Source: Pseudobowmanella zhangzhouensis
GTDB taxonomy: Bacteria > Pseudomonadota > Gammaproteobacteria > Enterobacterales > Alteromonadaceae
Reading direction: 5' to 3'
Length of the DNA: 64,000 nucleotides
Assembly (NCBI RefSeq): GCF_042662685.1
Contig: NZ_JBHSYO010000003.1
Span: forward strand, 434,001-498,000
Shown here: one piece after another, positions 32,824 to 41,373 of the stretch
Position numbering within the stretch: position 1 is the first letter of the stretch
Layout of the letters: each line of letters starts with the position of its first letter
The notes under the pieces: generated by a model
Seen by the model: the letters and a program-made list of their open reading frames with translations, nothing else
What the model was told of the DNA's origin: nothing
The model's database searches: none
Program-made: the position numbers and the translations under genes

Positions 32824-33570
32824 ATTCACCGCTGGTTGCTTGGCTTTATTTTGCTGTTCACACGGCCGGCATATCCCGGAACCTTGCCGGAGTTGTTGAT
32901 ATATACAGAAATATGGCCTCCTTTTAATTACCTGGATGACAATGGCAATATAGTCGGTGCAGCCACTGATGTTGTGCGCGCATTAATGAATGAAGCTAAT
33001 GTGCAATACTCCATTGAAATCATGCCCTGGAGCCGTGCATTTGCTAAAGTTCAAGGGCAACCGAACAGCCTGATTTATTCCATTTATTACACCAATGAAC
33101 GCGCCCCACTGTTCCACTGGTTATGTCCAATGTTTCACTCTAAAGGCGTCGGATTATTCAAACTTCGCAGCCGTAAAGACCTCCAACTGGTGTCGCTGGA
33201 CGATGCAAAATCTTATTTAATTGGCACTATCCGCGGTGGGTTTTCCCGGGAGTATTTGATCGCCCAAGGCTTCAGCGAGCAAACTAACTTATTAATCTCT
33301 AGTGATGAAGAGGCCAATGTCAGACAACTGTTTAGTCGGCGGGTCGACCTGATCATTCAGAGTCCTGAGTCCATCGCTTATCGATTAAAAAAAATGGGGG
33401 TGGCTACCGATCAAATTGAGCCGGTACTGGACTCCTTTGATAATCAAGAACGTCAAATTTGCCTGGCCATTAACCGCGAATCTGATCCCATTTTAATCGC
33501 AACATTAGAACGCGCATTTAATAATATTATGCGTGACCGCAATACACGCCTTATCCCATCATTGCCTTGA
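32824..33570 (+). CDS. Periplasmic amino-acid-binding-like protein (SBP_bac_3), probable ATT start
   Basis: 248 residues if read from the ATT at 32824. The only conventional start near the N-terminus is a TTG at 32836 without a ribosome binding site. The ATT has AGGAGG at 32813-32818, 5 nt upstream, and completes a signal peptide (M/I-HRWLLGFILLFTRPAYPG). The mature protein is a type-2 periplasmic binding domain: LPELLIYTEIWPPFNYLDDN, SRAFAKVQGQPNSLIYSIYY, and IGTIRGGFSREYLIAQGFSE. No ABC permease or ATPase is adjacent, so it may serve another transporter or be a sensor-like protein. Its 3' end overlaps the convergent deacetylase gene by 20 nt. Confidence 0.82.
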   Translation: MHRWLLGFILLFTRPAYPGTLPELLIYTEIWPPFNYLDDNGNIVGAATDVVRALMNEANVQYSIEIMPWSRAFAKVQGQPNSLIYSIYYTNERAPLFHWLCPMFHSKGVGLFKLRSRKDLQLVSLDDAKSYLIGTIRGGFSREYLIAQGFSEQTNLLISSDEEANVRQLFSRRVDLIIQSPESIAYRLKKMGVATDQIEPVLDSFDNQERQICLAINRESDPILIATLERAFNNIMRDRNTRLIPSLP

Positions 33571-34468
33571 TATGCACGGTTACACTGCGCGCCAGGGCGC
33601 TGAGTGCATAGCCACCTTCTAAGGTTGACACCATCTTGCCATCACAGTGTTTGTCGGCAATCGCTTTCACTTTGCGCGTGATCCAGTCGTAGTCTGTCTC
33701 TACCAAGCGAAAATGTGCCATCTCGTCTTCAAAGTGCGCGTCAAACCCGGCAGAAAATAAAATCAGCTGCGGCGCAAACGCATCCAGCTTGTCCAGCCAT
33801 TGCTCGCTGACCGCAGTTTGAAACGCCTCGCTGTCTGTGCCTGCAGGCAAAGGCAGATTGAGAATGTGTTCATTTCCCAGCCCCACTTCGTAGGGGTAGA
33901 ACGGATATTGAAAAGAAGAACAAAACAACACACGCTCATCGTCAAAAAAGATGTCTTCGGTACCATTTCCGTGGTGCACATCAAAGTCTATGATCGCCAC
34001 ACGCTGCAGACCGTATTCGGCCATGGCATGGGCTGCCGCCACCGCGACATTATTAAAAATACAAAAACCCATCGCCTTGTCTTTTTCAGCATGATGACCA
34101 GGGGGGCGCACAGCACAAAATGCCTGAGAAGCCTTGCCCTGCATCACCGCATCCACCGCCATCACATTTGCCCCTGCGGCATACAGTGCGGCATCCAGAC
34201 TGCGGGGCATCATGGCCGTATCAGGATCCAGTTGTACCGTGCCATGTTCTGGCGTTTGCGCAAAAATTTTATCCACATAGGCCTTGTCATGTACACGATA
34301 AAGCTGCTCGATTGTCACCTGCGGCGCATCATCACGCATAATGGTGAAGTCGACCCCGGAGGCTATCAGCCGGTCATTAATCGCATCTAAGCGCGCCGGT
34401 GACTCAGGATGATCATCACCCAAATCATGTAAATGGCACGCAGGGTGACTAATGTATAAAAAATTCAT
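33551..34468 (-). CDS. Histone-deacetylase-superfamily (class II/AcuC-like) deacetylase
   Basis: 305 residues with the full active site of the arginase/deacetylase fold: RPPGHHAEKDKAMGFCIFNN (His-His pair), AIIDFDVHHGNGTEDIFFDD (zinc Asp and His), and FSAGFDAHFEDEMAHFRL (second zinc Asp). The length and order of motifs match bacterial class II HDAC-like enzymes that remove acetyl groups from lysines, polyamines or small amides. The ATG overlaps the stop of the upstream CoA-transferase/GNAT gene (ATGA, 34465-34468), so translation is coupled. A deacetylase beside an acetyl-transfer enzyme suggests a common substrate. Confidence 0.92.
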   Translation of the reverse strand: MNFLYISHPACHLHDLGDDHPESPARLDAINDRLIASGVDFTIMRDDAPQVTIEQLYRVHDKAYVDKIFAQTPEHGTVQLDPDTAMMPRSLDAALYAAGANVMAVDAVMQGKASQAFCAVRPPGHHAEKDKAMGFCIFNNVAVAAAHAMAEYGLQRVAIIDFDVHHGNGTEDIFFDDERVLFCSSFQYPFYPYEVGLGNEHILNLPLPAGTDSEAFQTAVSEQWLDKLDAFAPQLILFSAGFDAHFEDEMAHFRLVETDYDWITRKVKAIADKHCDGKMVSTLEGGYALSALARSVTVHIKAMMG

Positions 34469-36306
34469 CCCTGTCCCTCCAGACTTAATATCAGGGTAAT
34501 TTCGCCGGGCTCATCCATCGGCTGACGTTTAAAGCCGGCATTTTCGAATACCCGCAACATGTTCTTATTATCTGCTCGAACATAGGCATGCATCGCCGCC
34601 AATCCGCGCTTGCCGGCAATATCGATCATGGTGCGTAACAATTGGCTGGCCATGCCTTTTCCCTGATATTTTTCCCTTGTCACAAACGCCACCTCACAGG
34701 AGCGTTCATCATGGTTAAGGTAATATCGTCCTACTGCCTGAATCTCTGACACTGAGCCGCGTTGTCTGACAATGCACAGCGCCAGATCACGACTTTGGTC
34801 GACGCTCACCAGTGAACAGGATTTTTCCCGCGACATCTGTTTGGGGTAATGGTTGTAACGATAGAACAGCGTCTCTTTGGTGTGTGAATAGAAAAACTCC
34901 TGCAAGCGCCGTTCATCTGCGGGGTTTAGTGGACGCAGGTCAAACTCTTCCCCATCCACTGCCAGAGTACGAACATTCAGGGCACCGAATTCCGGTACCT
35001 CCCGGGGGTAAGTTTTCTGATAATTGGGCACCCAGTAATGTTTACGTACCGCCTCCAGCAGCTCCGCGCGAAAATCCGGATGCGCAACCCGGATCAGCTC
35101 CAGCGCCCGCTCGCGGATGCTGCGACCTTTAAGTGATGCCACACCAAACTCTGTTACCACATAATGCACATGCCCTCGGGATGTGACCACCCCACTGCCC
35201 TCAGTAATAGCCGGTACGATTCGGGATACAGTGCCATTTTTAGCAGTAGACATCATAGCAATGATTGGCTTACCACCTTTGGCCATCGCGGCGCCACGAA
35301 TAAAGTCGACCTGTCCACCGATGCCGCTGTAGAACTCATAACCTAACGAGTCCGCCACCACCTGCCCGGTCAGATCGATCTCCAGAGCACTGTTAATCGA
35401 CACCATGTCATGGTTACGGGCGATATTCGATGGTGAGTTCACATAATCGCTGGGATAAAATTCCACGTGGGGATTACCATTCACAAAGTCATAAAGCTTT
35501 TTGCTGCCGAGACAAAAACTGGTGACCGTTTTACCCGGGTGAAAAGTCTTGTTGCGGTTATTGATCACCCCTTTAGCGATCAAATCGATGATCCCATCGG
35601 TGATCAATTCGCTATGCACGCCCAAATTCTTATGCTGTTGCAGGTACTTGAGCACCGCATTGGGGATCTTGCCGATACCTAGTTGTAAGGTCGCGCCGTC
35701 TGGCACCAGCATGGAAACATACTGTCCAACCCGTTCGATTTTTTTATCCAGATCAAAATCGGGTAGTTCGGGTAATGGTTGCGCCATCTCAATACAGGCG
35801 GTCAACTCACTGATGTGAATATAAGAATGGCCGCTAGTGCGCGGCATCAAAGGATTGATCTGCGCAATCACATGCTTCGCTTTGCGCACCGCTGCCAATG
35901 TCACGTCAACAGCCACGCCAAGGGAACAATAGCCGTATTTGTCTGGCAGGCTTACCATAATCAACGCGGCGTCCAGCGGCAGAATATCCTGTTCGAACAG
36001 CGAGGGGATCTCGGATAAAAAGCACGGTGTGTAATCTGCGCGCCCCTCAGCCACCGCCCGGCGCACCTTCTCACCACCAATAAAGAGGGTATTTACTTTA
36101 AACAGCTCGCTAAATTCTGGCTCGACCCAGCGCGCATCCGACAACGTATTAAAATGCACCACTTCGATATCATGCAGATCATGGCTGTGTGTGATGAGGT
36201 CATCCACCAGCCCATTGGGTACTGCCGCATTAGAACCAAGAAAAATCCGGCTACCGGATTTGAGAAATGCCTGCCAGTCCGGGCGATTAGGTAGCGCTAC
36301 ATACAT
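34465..36306 (-). CDS. Fusion: acetyl-CoA hydrolase/CoA-transferase domain plus GNAT acetyltransferase domain
   Basis: 613 residues. Residues about 1-430 form an acetyl-CoA hydrolase/4-hydroxybutyrate CoA-transferase-type enzyme: VPDGATLQLGIGKIPNAVLK, HSELITDGIIDLI, and the catalytic-Glu region VVTEFGVASLKGRSIRERAL. Residues about 450-613 form a GNAT domain with the acetyl-CoA loop EKYQGKGMASQLLRTMIDIA. The fusion brings together an enzyme that moves CoA between acids and an acetyl-CoA-using transferase. It overlaps the deacetylase gene by four bases. Similar fusions are known in other Gammaproteobacteria; the acceptor of the GNAT domain is unknown. Confidence 0.92.
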   Translation of the reverse strand: MYVALPNRPDWQAFLKSGSRIFLGSNAAVPNGLVDDLITHSHDLHDIEVVHFNTLSDARWVEPEFSELFKVNTLFIGGEKVRRAVAEGRADYTPCFLSEIPSLFEQDILPLDAALIMVSLPDKYGYCSLGVAVDVTLAAVRKAKHVIAQINPLMPRTSGHSYIHISELTACIEMAQPLPELPDFDLDKKIERVGQYVSMLVPDGATLQLGIGKIPNAVLKYLQQHKNLGVHSELITDGIIDLIAKGVINNRNKTFHPGKTVTSFCLGSKKLYDFVNGNPHVEFYPSDYVNSPSNIARNHDMVSINSALEIDLTGQVVADSLGYEFYSGIGGQVDFIRGAAMAKGGKPIIAMMSTAKNGTVSRIVPAITEGSGVVTSRGHVHYVVTEFGVASLKGRSIRERALELIRVAHPDFRAELLEAVRKHYWVPNYQKTYPREVPEFGALNVRTLAVDGEEFDLRPLNPADERRLQEFFYSHTKETLFYRYNHYPKQMSREKSCSLVSVDQSRDLALCIVRQRGSVSEIQAVGRYYLNHDERSCEVAFVTREKYQGKGMASQLLRTMIDIAGKRGLAAMHAYVRADNKNMLRVFENAGFKRQPMDEPGEITLILSLEGQG

Positions 36307-36485
36307 TGTCTTTAGCCTGTTTGAATCCCCTGATATGAATTACCCAGACTATGCCAGCCAGTTAAGCACCGCAACTTGATATGGATCGCCTTTTAGTCGT
36401 AGCCACCGGAAAACTTTTGCTTATTTTGTGCGTATTTAGCCAATGATTTGCTAACCTAGCTGCATATCATTGGGGTGAGAACAGC

Positions 36486-37502
36486 ATGGCTGACGAACTA
36501 GAAAAATCCTTTCAGATCCTGAAGCAAACAGTGCCATTGATGGTTAAACATCAGGTGCCGGCCGTGCCGACGAATTATGCCTTGTGGTACACCTACGCCT
36601 CGCAGAAGTCTCCGGATCTCAATCAGCAGATCGATGAAGCATTAAAAATTTCGGCACAACTGTCTGAGTCAAAAACCACCGAGCTATACCGGCAACATCT
36701 GGCAGACACTCAGGAGCTGAATACCTGGCAATTACGTCAGTCACTGGAAGCCATGCTGCAGGAGCTGAATCAAACCATGCAGGATACTCGCAAAGAGTCT
36801 GATCAGTTTCGGCAAAATATGGACGGCTGTCTGGACGATCTGGCCAAAGTGGAAAAAGAAGGCTGGACGCTGGAAGAGGTGATGGGTCTGGTACGCACCA
36901 TGGTGCAGGAGACGCAAGGCATTCGTAAAAGTACCCTGAGTTTTAATGCCGCCCTTGCAAGCGCTGAAAAAGAGATTGCCCAACTGCGTGAACAGTTAGC
37001 CGAAAGTCAGCATGATGCGCTATATGATGCCCTGACCGGCCTGCGCAATCGCCGTTACTTTGATGAAGAACTTAAAGCCATGCTCGCAAAGGGCGATGTT
37101 GCATTGCTGCTCGTCGATATCGACCATTTTAAAAATATCAATGACACTTACGGCCACGTGATGGGCGATCTGGTGATCAAAGCGGTGGCGAAAAAGTTAC
37201 GCAGCCTGTGTCGCGACGGTGCCGATGCGTTTCGTTACGGCGGTGAAGAGTTTGCAGTACTGTTGCCTGCCACGCCATTTGCCAGCGCGCGCCATCGCGC
37301 AGAGGGAATGCGCAGCGCCATTGAAAAAATTAATGTGGTCAATCGCCTGACCAACGAGTCTTTAGGCGATGTGACGGCATCGTTTGGCATAGCCTGTTCT
37401 GCTAATGGGGATAGCCCGCAAACACTGATAGAGCGTGCGGATAAACAACTGTACGATGCTAAACGTTTGGGCCGAAACCGGGTCATGCCGCTAGCAATCT
37501 AA
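36486..37502 (+). CDS. Diguanylate cyclase (GGDEF) with helical N-terminal domain
   Basis: 338 residues without membrane segments. Residues 1-165 are helical (KSFQILKQTVPLMVKHQVPA, YALWYTYASQ). The segment 165-180 is a short coiled coil. The GGDEF domain starts at DALYDALTGLRNRRYFDEEL and has an active GGEEF in FRYGGEEFAVLLP (about 245-257), with DIDHFKNINDTYGHVMGD. It makes cyclic di-GMP in the cytoplasm. The product-inhibition site RxxD is not intact (RDGA where RxxD is expected), so feedback control is probably weak. Ribosome binding site GGGGTGAGAACAGC. Confidence 0.92.
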   Translation: MADELEKSFQILKQTVPLMVKHQVPAVPTNYALWYTYASQKSPDLNQQIDEALKISAQLSESKTTELYRQHLADTQELNTWQLRQSLEAMLQELNQTMQDTRKESDQFRQNMDGCLDDLAKVEKEGWTLEEVMGLVRTMVQETQGIRKSTLSFNAALASAEKEIAQLREQLAESQHDALYDALTGLRNRRYFDEELKAMLAKGDVALLLVDIDHFKNINDTYGHVMGDLVIKAVAKKLRSLCRDGADAFRYGGEEFAVLLPATPFASARHRAEGMRSAIEKINVVNRLTNESLGDVTASFGIACSANGDSPQTLIERADKQLYDAKRLGRNRVMPLAI

Positions 37503-37521
37503 ACCAACTGCAAGGACGCCC

Positions 37522-38013
37522 ATGCATATTATCTTCTCCCACGGTAAAGAGAGTGGCCCCTGGGGCAGCAAAATACGCTATCTGGCCGAGATTGCCGGGC
37601 GCTACGGCAAGGTAAGCAGTATTGATTATCAGGATCTGGCCGAGCCTGACCTGCGGGTAAAACGCCTGCACAATCATATCGAACATCCCCACCATACACT
37701 GTTAGTGGGTTCCAGCATGGCTGGCTATGTGAGCGCGGTTGTCGCGCAACAGACTCCTGTTGCCGGTTTGTTTTTACTGGCGCCCGCATTGTTTCTGCCG
37801 GGATATCAAGTGCAGCAGTTCAGACCTGTGAGCACGCCACAGTGGGTTGTTCATGGTTGGCGTGATGACATCATTCCTTTTTCACACTCAGTGCGTTACG
37901 CCGAATTACAGCAGTGTCATTGCTACTTACTCGATGGCGATCATCGCCTCAATAGTGCCCTTGACGACATTGGCCAACTGTTTGAGAAGTGTTTACGGCA
38001 ACTTAGCCTTTGA
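37522..38013 (+). CDS. Small alpha/beta hydrolase
   Basis: 163 residues. Alpha/beta hydrolase with the opening strand HIIFSHGKESGPWGSKIRYL, nucleophile elbow in LLVGSSMAGYVSAV (Ser about 66), and probable Asp and His in VVHGWRDDIIPF and LLDGDHRLNS. It is shorter than usual and lacks a lid, like YqiA/RsbQ-type small esterases. The substrate is unknown. It starts 19 nt after the diguanylate cyclase stop with AAGGACG before the ATG, so the two may be co-transcribed. Confidence 0.82.
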   Translation: MHIIFSHGKESGPWGSKIRYLAEIAGRYGKVSSIDYQDLAEPDLRVKRLHNHIEHPHHTLLVGSSMAGYVSAVVAQQTPVAGLFLLAPALFLPGYQVQQFRPVSTPQWVVHGWRDDIIPFSHSVRYAELQQCHCYLLDGDHRLNSALDDIGQLFEKCLRQLSL

Positions 38014-38098
38014 TAAGTCAGATAAAATAATGTCGATATCTATGATCTAACCTTGCCTTTAATGGGTTTAAATCTGCAGATAATTAATGGAGAACAAC

Positions 38099-38989
38099 AT
38101 GTGCGACAAAGACAGTGAACAGGATATTCAAGCTTACTTAAGCAGTTCAAGTCGGTTGAACCGTCGGGATTTCAATAAGTTACTTGCTCTTGGTACCCTG
38201 GCCGCCGGATTTCCTCAATTTGCCAGCGCGGCAGATGTTGTTGAGAGCAATGTATTTGTCGCCACGCCCGATGGCACGGCAGATTGCTATTTTGTACGCC
38301 CTGCCTCCGGTAAACACCCCTCGGTATTGATGTGGCCTGACATCAAGGGATTACGTCCGGCATTTAAAGCAATGGCTAAACGTCTGGCCAGTGCCGGCTA
38401 CGCGGTCCTTGTGTTAAACCCTTTTTATCGCGATGTGAAAGGATTGGCTCTGCCCGCCGGGGTCGAATTTCCCTCCGAGGAAGCATGGAAAATACTCCGT
38501 GGATACCGGGCAAAACTCACGCCTGACGCAGTGGTGCGTGATGCACGCGCCTGTTTTGCCTATTTAGATAAGCAACCTGAGGTAAGTAAAAAACGTGGTG
38601 CCGCAGCTATGGGCTACTGTATGAGTGGTTCATTTGTAATGCGTGCGGCTGCCGCCATGCCGGAACGAATTAAAGCAATCGCCAGTTTCCATGGTGGCGG
38701 CTTGGCAACCAGCGAGCCAGATAGCCCCCATCTGACCATCCCGCAGTCAACAGCCGCGGTGCTGCATGCGATTGCAGAAAATGATGATAAGAAAGACCCA
38801 CAAATGAAGCAATTATTGCGAGAGGCCTATAGCCGCGCAAAACTACCAGCCGAAATTGAAGTCTACGCCGGTACGTTGCATGGCTGGTGCCCCCCGGATT
38901 CTAAAGCCTATAACGATGTGCAAGCGGAAAAAGCCTGGTCGCGGACATTCGCTTTGTTTGACAAGGCTCTTAACCAGCACAGCAAATAA
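38099..38989 (+). CDS. Tat-exported dienelactone-hydrolase family protein
   Basis: 296 residues from the ATG at 38099, which has GGAG 7 nt upstream; the open frame begins four codons earlier. The N-terminus carries a twin-arginine signal (RLNRRDFNKLLALGTLAAG, cut near FASA). The enzyme part has a cysteine nucleophile in AMGYCMSGSFVMRAAA (Cys about 174), Asp in AENDDKKDPQ, and His in YAGTLHGWCPP, as in dienelactone hydrolases. It probably hydrolyses an ester or lactone in the periplasm after folding in the cytoplasm. The substrate is unknown. Confidence 0.88.
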   Translation: MCDKDSEQDIQAYLSSSSRLNRRDFNKLLALGTLAAGFPQFASAADVVESNVFVATPDGTADCYFVRPASGKHPSVLMWPDIKGLRPAFKAMAKRLASAGYAVLVLNPFYRDVKGLALPAGVEFPSEEAWKILRGYRAKLTPDAVVRDARACFAYLDKQPEVSKKRGAAAMGYCMSGSFVMRAAAAMPERIKAIASFHGGGLATSEPDSPHLTIPQSTAAVLHAIAENDDKKDPQMKQLLREAYSRAKLPAEIEVYAGTLHGWCPPDSKAYNDVQAEKAWSRTFALFDKALNQHSK

Positions 38990-39061
38990 ATCAGCTGAAC
39001 TTTCACCGCAATAGCGAATCGAAACGGATACGCAAAATCCCTGGATCAGAGAAGGACCTCT

Positions 39062-39304
39062 ATGAAGCCTCTACTTTTCCTACTTTTGCCTGCAATTTTC
39101 CTTTTTACCGGTTGTTCTTCATCGCTAAGTGAGCAAGATGTCATAAAAGCAGTGGTCAACCAGGCCATTTTCATTCCCAATGAGATAAACATGCAGCGAG
39201 GCAGGAGTGCTTGCCTGAGCGTCAAAAATGGCTGCTCGGGGAAATATTCGCAGTGGTTAGATCAGGACAACGAAGTAGGTTGTTCCTGCGACGAGCGCAA
39301 CTAA
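39062..39304 (+). CDS. Small lipoprotein
   Basis: 80 residues with a lipoprotein signal MKPLLFLLLPAIFLFTGCSS (lipobox FTGC, lipidated Cys 18). The mature part is about 60 residues with cysteines in SACLSVKNGCSG and VGCSCDERN. No family was recognised. AGAAGGACC is a good ribosome binding site. It lies beside the ygiQ fragment and may belong to the same inserted piece. Confidence 0.65.
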   Translation: MKPLLFLLLPAIFLFTGCSSSLSEQDVIKAVVNQAIFIPNEINMQRGRSACLSVKNGCSGKYSQWLDQDNEVGCSCDERN

Positions 39305-39348
39305 CGCCAACAACAAAAGCCGCTGGATTCATCGGCTTGATTTTTCAA

Positions 39349-39511
39349 CGCTCGGCGAGATTGTCCTGCATCAGTTTTACCATCGGTTTTCTTGCCTGAT
39401 TTTACCTTCCATTTAGGTTGCGGAGGCAAACCGGCATGGTACATAGTCGTGGCGCTGGCCATCGCTGATGGATAGAAATTTTGCACCTGATCCAGCTTAA
39501 ATCGGTTTTCC
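39349..39511 (-). pseudogene. ygiQ C-terminal fragment with internal 267-bp deletion
   Basis: The segment matches two parts of the full ygiQ gene further right: 39349-39438 matches about 41455-41544, and 39431-39511 matches about 41804-41884. The two parts meet at CCGGCATG, where the intact gene has CCGGTATG at both deletion ends (41537-41544 and 41804-41811). So 267 bp (89 codons, in frame) were lost between 8-bp direct repeats. The encoded remnant (MQNFYPSAMASATTMYHAG, then LPPQPKWKVKSGKK) has no N-terminal radical-SAM part. It is a broken duplicate. Confidence 0.85.
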
Positions 39512-39916
39512 TAGATGTTATTCAAACAGACACTCTATCTTTCCTAGAGCCGGCTAACCTTTGATTCTCCATAGAGTTCTGCCATACCAGGAAATTCATG
39601 GCATTTTGCATGTCGAGTTTTTTTACACACAAGCGATAAGTTGACTAAAAAATCAAACAAACTTCATTAAAAACAATATCTTAATGAGAATCCACATTTG
39701 GCATGATATTTGATTTGAAATGCGTGCAAAAATGGAGACTGCGTTTCGGGTCTTTGTAGCATACGACAATCAGAATAAGCCTTGTGAGCTTTCGCAATGT
39801 TGGACGAATTGTCGTTTACCAAACTTATAACAACATGATGCAGACGTTCATGCAGCCAAATGACCACTCCAGAGTCATACACTGCCAAGTTGGACGCCAT
39901 AACGGAATATAAAAAC
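39512..39916. other. Gene-free stretch between the ygiQ fragment and the PEP-CTERM gene
   Basis: About 400 nt, AT-rich by eye. I see no convincing frame, RNA or terminator. It must hold the promoter of the metalloprotease gene; no clear -35/-10 pair was found. Confidence 0.5.
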
Positions 39917-41020
39917 ATGCAGATGAAAAAAATAAAAAAATGCACTTTAGCGATCGCTGCCCTATTAGCCAGCGCTTCAAGCAGTGCAACAATGATCGAA
40001 CTGAACTATGACCCAACCCAGTTCGAAGGTGAACAAGGTCAGAACGCACTGGCCGGTTTCCAGGCAGCGGCAAATTTTTGGTCGAACCTGTTTATTGACG
40101 ATACCGTTATTAATCTGGGAATCAGTTTTGCCGAACTGGATCCGTATGTCATCGGTAGTACGAATTCCAGTAAAGACGCCTATCTTTATCAGGATGTTGC
40201 ATTGTCGATGATATTGGATGCTACCTCTTCTTTCGACGAGAGTGCTATTTACAGTCTTCCGTGTGAAGATCAAGGCAATGGCTTGTGCAACTTCAGCTTC
40301 ATTGATCAGGAAAATCTGGGGGCCCCAGAATCACCTGAATTAGATGACGATGGAAGCGCTGACAATGCTTACCTATACCTGACCCAAGCAAACGCAAAAG
40401 CGTTGGGTTTAGGTGAAGGTTTTTTTGGTTGGGATGCATTGGATGCACAAATCACCTTCAGTAGCGCATTTGCATTCGATTTCGACCGCACTGACGGCAT
40501 TGACAGCGATAAAATGGATTTCATTGGCGTTGCCATCCATGAAATTGGTCACGCACTGGGTTTCGTCAGCGGTGTTGATACCTATGACTTCGTCTACAAC
40601 TCTGGATTGTTCGATCCTGATCAGCCCGACCTGGACGGTTACGCATTGGCTTCGCCGTTAGATCTGTTTCGTTTCTCAGATTACAGCCTGCTGGCTGGCG
40701 TGGGTGTGCGCGACTTCGCGCCAATGAATGGTCAGTTCTTCTCTATCGATGGTGGATTAACTGCTTTGGCCCCCTTCTCTACTGGTCGTTTTGGTGGTGA
40801 TGGTAACCAGGCAAGCCATTTTAAAGACAACTTGGAACTGGGTATTATGGACCCCACATTCGCCTTTGGTGAATTCGGCGATGTTACTTTACTGGATGCC
40901 ATCGCGTTTGACGTGATTGGATGGGATCTGAATATCCGCAAGGTTCCAGAACCTGGAACACTGGCTCTGTTTGGTATCGCGTTTGCGAGCTTATTTGCCT
41001 TACGTCGTAAAAAGGCCTAA
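39917..41020 (+). CDS. NF038122-type zinc metalloprotease with PEP-CTERM sorting signal
   Basis: 367 residues from the ATG at 39917 (the frame is open from 39860; GGAATAT lies upstream of the chosen start, and an alternative start is 39923). Signal peptide MQMKKIKKCTLAIAALLASA. The zinc site is HEIGHALGFVSG (about residue 208) after DSDKMDFIGVAI. The C-terminus is a PEP-CTERM signal: VPEPGTLALFGIAFASLFAL and RRKKA. Exosortase would cut this signal and the protein would be passed to the cell surface or matrix. No exosortase is in the window. A strong terminator follows. Confidence 0.9.
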   Translation: MQMKKIKKCTLAIAALLASASSSATMIELNYDPTQFEGEQGQNALAGFQAAANFWSNLFIDDTVINLGISFAELDPYVIGSTNSSKDAYLYQDVALSMILDATSSFDESAIYSLPCEDQGNGLCNFSFIDQENLGAPESPELDDDGSADNAYLYLTQANAKALGLGEGFFGWDALDAQITFSSAFAFDFDRTDGIDSDKMDFIGVAIHEIGHALGFVSGVDTYDFVYNSGLFDPDQPDLDGYALASPLDLFRFSDYSLLAGVGVRDFAPMNGQFFSIDGGLTALAPFSTGRFGGDGNQASHFKDNLELGIMDPTFAFGEFGDVTLLDAIAFDVIGWDLNIRKVPEPGTLALFGIAFASLFALRRKKA

Positions 41021-41036
41021 CAATATCCAACGTGTT

Positions 41037-41067
41037 AAGAAGCCCGCTTAAAGCGGGCTTTTTATTT
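41037..41067 (+). terminator. Rho-independent terminator of the PEP-CTERM metalloprotease gene
   Basis: AAGCCCGCTT-AA-AGCGGGCTTTTTATTTT: an eight- to nine-pair stem and T-run 16 nt after the stop. Confidence 0.92.
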
Positions 41068-41373
41068 TGTGCTGGCTAGATATGCTTTTTTCGTTAAGTA
41101 AAACATTAGCCTCGCCTCGGTACTCTAAAAATGAGCTAGCGCTATATCCATCAGACTAAGAAAAACCTAATACAGCAAGCAATAGCATTAAAAGGAATTA
41201 CTATAAGAGAGTTAGCAACCTAAAACACGTCACCATTGCCCCTGCTGAATGGCAAAATCAAGATGGCACGACAAGTGACTTTTGTGATTGAACGGTACTA
41301 ATTAGAGGCATCTCCACCTCACATAAACGGCTCAAACCAGATGCAAACAGCCACATGATATGCGGCTGCTTGT
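41068..41373. other. Gene-poor stretch with a possible transposase remnant
   Basis: About 300 nt between the metalloprotease terminator and the ygiQ 3' end. One plus-strand frame (about 41140-41223) reads RYIHQTKKNLIQQAIALKGI and then TIRELAT-stop, which recalls the first helix of small insertion-sequence helix-turn-helix proteins. It has no start codon and no partner, so at best it is a relic. Nothing else was recognised. Confidence 0.25.
41344..41373 (-). terminator. Hairpin after ygiQ
   Basis: On the minus strand AGCAGCCGCATATCATGTGGCTGTTT follows the ygiQ stop. It has a five-pair stem extended by CAT/ATG after one mismatch, and a short T-run. Probably a weak terminator. Confidence 0.5.

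Noticed and set aside
39305..39348. Continuation of the ygiQ fragment to 39301
   Set aside because: Similarity to ygiQ fades near 39349; the remaining open frame (RALKNQADESSGFCCWR) does not match.
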